From Heterohyrax brucei (lineage: Eukaryota; Chordata; Mammalia; Hyracoidea; Procaviidae), in NCBI GenBank assembly GCA_028571685.1, contig CM053143.1, positions 811,001-875,000 on the forward strand: DNA of 64,000 nucleotides. The letters run 5' to 3'. The position numbers were made by a program, and so were the translations under genes. The notes under the pieces are model-generated. The model made no database searches, was not told where the DNA came from, and saw only the letters and a list, made by a program, of their open reading frames with translations. This document shows positions 60,431 to 64,000 of this stretch, piece by piece. Each line of letters starts with the position of its first letter. The stretch's first letter is position 1.

Positions 60431-61400
60431 CCATGATTATTTTGCGCATAAGATCAACACAACCCATTCTTCCAATAAAAAAAGTTATTTTTAGTATGAT
60501 TCCTTCTGCTTTCCTTTAGCCAAGCCAGCCAAGGAGACTGATATTCTGAATATAGACTTTTGAAGCTCAAAGAAAAGGAAACTGATAGGTCCACCATGTA
60601 GGAAAGGATGAGAAAGGTAGACATAACTGGATGGGGCAGCAACGTTACAGTGGTCACAGAGGAGAAGAAGGGCCAAAAGAACCAATGAGAGAGAAGCCTG
60701 AGAACATGTTTCTTCACAAGTTTGTTCCCTAGTAGTTTTTATATTACTAAGGTTTGTTAGGACATGTTGTGGGCTTGCTTTTCTATGTAAACCAAAATAG
60801 TAAAGTCAGTTTAGTTATTTTTTGCCTTAATATTGGATCTGTTTCAATATGTAGCAAAAATTAACAACCACAGGTGTTCATAGTCTATTTTATACACAAT
60901 AAAATGGCACTTTGAATACTACTGTCTATATTAACTATGTCAGTTAACCACTGATCAATGAATATAAATGCCAAGAATTGTATATCTGCATACCGTGTGT
61001 TAAAAACCACTTAAGTGGTGTAGGAATCAGTGTCCTTAACTACAGGCAGGTATGCCTGTAGGCAGGAATGCCATACTTGACTGCTGAACTCTGCAGACCA
61101 ATCTTTTGGCCATTCCTTGCTTGAATGCTGTAGAACAGCCATATTGTCTTAGCTGTGATTTGTCACCACGCTGCTTTTTTGCTCTTTGTCCCTTGCACGT
61201 GATGTGCCCACTCTTGGAAATGCCTTTCCTTGTCTTCTCTGCCTTGCTGTTTCCTACTTCAGCCTAAGTGTAACATTTCTGAGAAAATGTTTGCCAGTGC
61301 TCAACGTCAGGTAAGATCTATGGCATCCCGTACAGGAATGATCACACTGAACCGTATTTGTGTGTTCTTATTCTGACCTTGTACTTGCTGGATTCTTGTT
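60431..61400. other. Unique region
   Basis: Nothing recognised. ORFs of 64-87 codons on the minus strand at 60454-60717 have hydrophobic stretches but no start context or family features. Confidence 0.45.
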
Positions 61401-61404
61401 GACA

Positions 61405-61608
61405 AGTTTGTTTTTGCTGTTATTGTTAGTGACCCTCAAGTTGATTCTGACTCTGATGACTTGCAGAATAGAGCTGTTCCATGGGGTTTTTAAGGCTGTA
61501 CCTTTTAGAAACAAACTGCCCAGCCTGTCTTCTGAGGCACTTCTGGGAGCATTTGAACCACAAATCATTGTGCTACTGGTTGCACACTTAACTGCTTGCA
61601 CCACACAG
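61405..61608 (-). mobile_element. RTE-tailed SINE (antisense)
   Basis: 'gtgaccctcaagttgattctg', 'tagagctgttccatggggtt', 'cagcctgtcttctgaggcac' and 'gcacacttaactgcttgcacc' follow the longer tRNA-headed SINE type. Confidence 0.75.
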
Positions 61609-61621
61609 TGTCTGATTCAAG

Positions 61622-62694
61622 GTCATTGACTATGTTAAGGTCTTTAACTGTGTGGATCATAACAAATTATGGCTACTATTGCAGAGAATGGGAATTCCAG
61701 AACACTTAATTGTGCTTTTAAGGGATCTGCACATGGATCAAGAGGCAGTTGTATGAACAAAACAAGGGATCACTGCATGGTTTAAAGTCGGGAAAGGTGT
61801 GCATCAGAGCTGTACCTTCTAACCATATGTTTTCAGTCTGTATACCAAGCAGATAGTCCGAGACCCTGGACTATATGAAAAAGGAAGGGCTGTTAGGATT
61901 GGAGGAAGACTCGTTAGCAACTTGCATGATGCAGGTAACACAAACTTGCTTGCTGGAAATGAAGAGGATTTGAAACACCGATGAAGATCAGAGTGTAGAT
62001 TGCACCTCACCATAAAGGAAACAAAAATCCTCACAGCTGGACCAGTAAGCAACATCATGATAAATGGAGAAAGGGTTGACATTGTCAAGGATTTTATTTC
62101 ACTTGGTTCCACAATCAACACTCGTGGAAGCACCAGTCAAGAAATCAAGTGACACATTGCATTGTGTTGGAAAAACCTGCTGCAAAAGACCTCTTTAAAG
62201 TATTGAAAAGTAAAGATGTCACCTTGAAGACTAAGGTGCACATGAACCAAGCCATAGTATTTTCAGTCACATCATATGCATGCAAAAGCTGGACAGTGAA
62301 TAAGAAAGACAGAAGAAGAATTGATGCCTTCGAACTGTGGTGTTGGAGACGAATACTGAATGTACCGTGGACTGCCAAAAGAACTAAGAGATCTGTTTTG
62401 AAAGAAGTACAACCAGAATGCTCTTCGGAAGCAAAAATGGCGAGATTGTGTCTCACATTATTTGGACATGTTGTCAAGAGAGATCAGTCCCTGGAGAAGG
62501 ACATCATATTGGTAGAGTGGACGGTCAGTGAAAAAGAGGAAGACCCTCAAGGAGATGGTGCAACATAGTGCAACAATAGGCTTAAGCATAAAAACGATTA
62601 TGGACATGGTGCAAGAGCAGGCAATGTTTCATTCTGTTGGGCACAGGGTCGCTATGATTTGGAACTGACTTGATGGCACCTAACAACAACAACA
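61622..62694 (+). mobile_element. RTE/BovB-clade LINE, 5'-truncated
   Basis: Starts inside the RT ('cattgactatgttaaggtctttaac') and runs to the tail 'gatggcacctaacaacaacaac'. The last open part, 62149-62568, encodes the RTE C-terminus (ELWCWRRILNVPWTAKRT; LFGHVVKRDQSLEKDI). Upstream frames are broken. It is better preserved than the 55935 copy at the 3' end. Confidence 0.92.
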
Positions 62695-62699
62695 ACCAT

Positions 62700-62862
62700 G
62701 CAAGGACCCCAGAATACTATGTTAAGAGCTCAGGCTGCTAACCAAAAGGTCGTCAGTTCAAATCCACCAGTCACTCCTTGTAAACCCTACAGGGCAGTAT
62801 GACTGTGGCCTATAGGGTCTCAATGAGTCAGAATTGACGCAACAGGAATGGGTTTAGATCTT
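62700..62862 (+). mobile_element. AfroSINE
   Basis: 'gttaagagctcaggctgctaacc', 'aaaaggtcgtcagttcaaatc', 'caccagtcactccttgtaaac' and 'gacgcaacaggaatgggttt', followed by a T-run. It lies directly behind the RTE. Confidence 0.9.
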
Positions 62863-62873
62863 TTTTTTTTTTT

Positions 62874-63335
62874 GGTTTATGTGACTTTTAGAGTTAGGTT
62901 TCAAGAGCCTGTACTTACAAATAAAACACATGAAACAAGGAAAAAATACATTTGAAAGGATTTTGATGGAAATTCAATCAAATTTTAAAAGCTGTCTTTA
63001 AATTTATTTCCAATTTAATGTTGTTACCATGGTGTTATTTAGGACACATGTCTTTATTTCACGTTCTCTACTGAAATATATTTTGCTAGATAAAGGATTT
63101 GAGGTAGATGATTGGTTCTGTTTTATTTCCTTTAGACCTTTAAATTTGTTGTTCCATTATATGCTGGTCACTGTTGTTTTTGCTCAAACATAGTGATGAT
63201 TGAGAAAATGGCACAAGCCTGGGTGGTTTGTTCTTTTATACATGGGCAGGGAGGTGGAGGAGTCACTGTGAGTCAGAAATGACACTAAGACATCTAACAA
63301 TAGTTTCTTGGGGTTTTTTTTTTTTTGGCCTTTTC
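62874..63335. other. Mixed spacer with old L1/HAL1-like and SINE-tail remnants
   Basis: 63060-63190 is vaguely like antisense L1/HAL1 ORF1. 63215-63305 ends 'gacactaagacatctaacaatag', a worn RTE/SINE tail. Both calls are weak. Confidence 0.35.
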
Positions 63336-63337
63336 AC

Positions 63338-64000
63338 TTTTTATTGTGCTTTAGATGAACATTTAGAGAACGCACTGGTTTCTCATTTAACAGTTAGTAC
63401 ATGTATAGTTTTATGACTTTGGTTGACAATCCCACAACAGGTCAATAGTCTTCTCTATTTACCAACTTTCTTATCCTGTTCTGCCATCTAGTCTGTGTTC
63501 CTGGGCTGGCATGCCCCTTTAGTCTCCTTTGCTTTAATGGCCTGTCTAGTGTTTTGCTGAAATGTGAACCTCAGGAGTGATTTCATTACTGAGCTGAAGG
63601 AGTGTTCTGGAGTCTATAATCACGGGGAGCAGTCTGTCAGGCCAGCAAGTCTGCTATTTCTTTTTAGGTTAGAATGTTGTTCTACATTTTTCTCTCAGCT
63701 CTGTCCGGGACTCTCTGTTGTAATCCCTGTCAGAGCAGTCAGAGGTGGTAGCTGAACACCATTCAGTTGTGGTGGACTCCGTCTGGTAAGCGTTGTTGGA
63801 GGTGTAGTCAATTAGTCCTTTGGACTGATCTTTCCCTCCTGTGGTTAGTTTTCTGTCTTCTTCCTTACTCCTGAAGGGATGAGAACGGTGGAATAACCCA
63901 GATGGTTGTTCACAGGCTTTTAAGACTCCAGATGCCGATCACCAAAGTAGAACGTAGGACATTTTTTAGTAAATAAATAAATAAAATAAAATAAACTGTC
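63338..64000 (-). mobile_element. L1 3' UTR (antisense), runs off the window
   Basis: 'ttttattgtgctttagatgaac' and 'tggtttctcatttaacagtt' are the reverse complement of the 3' end of the 31330-32294 element. The rest ('ctcaggagtgatttcattactg', 'gggactctctgttgtaatccc') belongs to the same L1-type tail. A degenerate (AAATA)n stretch lies at 63970-63995. Confidence 0.65.

Overview
This window is mammalian nuclear DNA, almost certainly from an afrotherian and most probably an elephant or close relative. The inference rests on repeat content. There are many AfroSINE copies (tRNA-like head, ending in a 'cagtgggtttggttt'-type tail). There are BovB/RTE-clade LINEs whose 3' end reads 'gcacctaacaacaacaaca'. 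There are several ~7.2 kb L1s of one lineage with a characteristic 3' UTR. No protein-coding host exon could be supported, and no tRNA, rRNA or CRISPR array was seen. The sequence behaves as intergenic and/or intronic DNA with one strong gene-start signal.

Layout. 1-3474: 3' part of an L1 (L1-A, +), cut by the window edge and carrying a solo MaLR-type LTR. 3475-3720: a short triplication and an inverted duplicate of L1-A's own 3' UTR. 3722-14465: an old antisense L1, split by a full-length antisense L1 (L1-B, 4163-11365), an LTR and two AfroSINEs. 14470-24090: mostly old or unique AT-rich DNA with SINEs, RTE tails and two LTRs. 24108-31293: full-length L1-C (+), the best preserved, with a 10-bp target-site duplication (TSD). 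31330-32294: a 3'-UTR-only L1 piece. 32295-37800: unique DNA, an ancient L1/HAL1-like ORF1 remnant, SINEs and one LTR. 37815-44951: full-length L1-D (+) with an 11-bp TSD. 44963-48950: SINE/RTE/LTR mosaic plus an old L1 reverse-transcriptase (RT) fragment. About 48950-50250: a CpG island with GC boxes and two good + strand splice donors, probably the promoter and non-coding first exon of an unidentified gene. 50250-64000: relatively repeat-poor DNA (a first intron if that gene runs on the + strand) with two RTE LINEs, SINEs, LTRs and the start of another antisense L1 3' UTR.

How the parts relate. L1 proteins probably spread the L1 copies, and RTE protein probably mobilised the SINEs that share its 3' tail. 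The LTRs are fossils related to MaLR, and at three sites they show 5-bp TSDs. All ORFs assigned here belong to LINEs and all are damaged. I found no convincing new biological system. The items most worth a second look are the CpG-island promoter, the nested-insertion chronology, the self-derived inverted duplication beside L1-A, the stop codon shared by L1-C and L1-D, and the preserved L1 promoter and G-rich 3' UTR motifs. Family names come from recognition by eye, not a database search.
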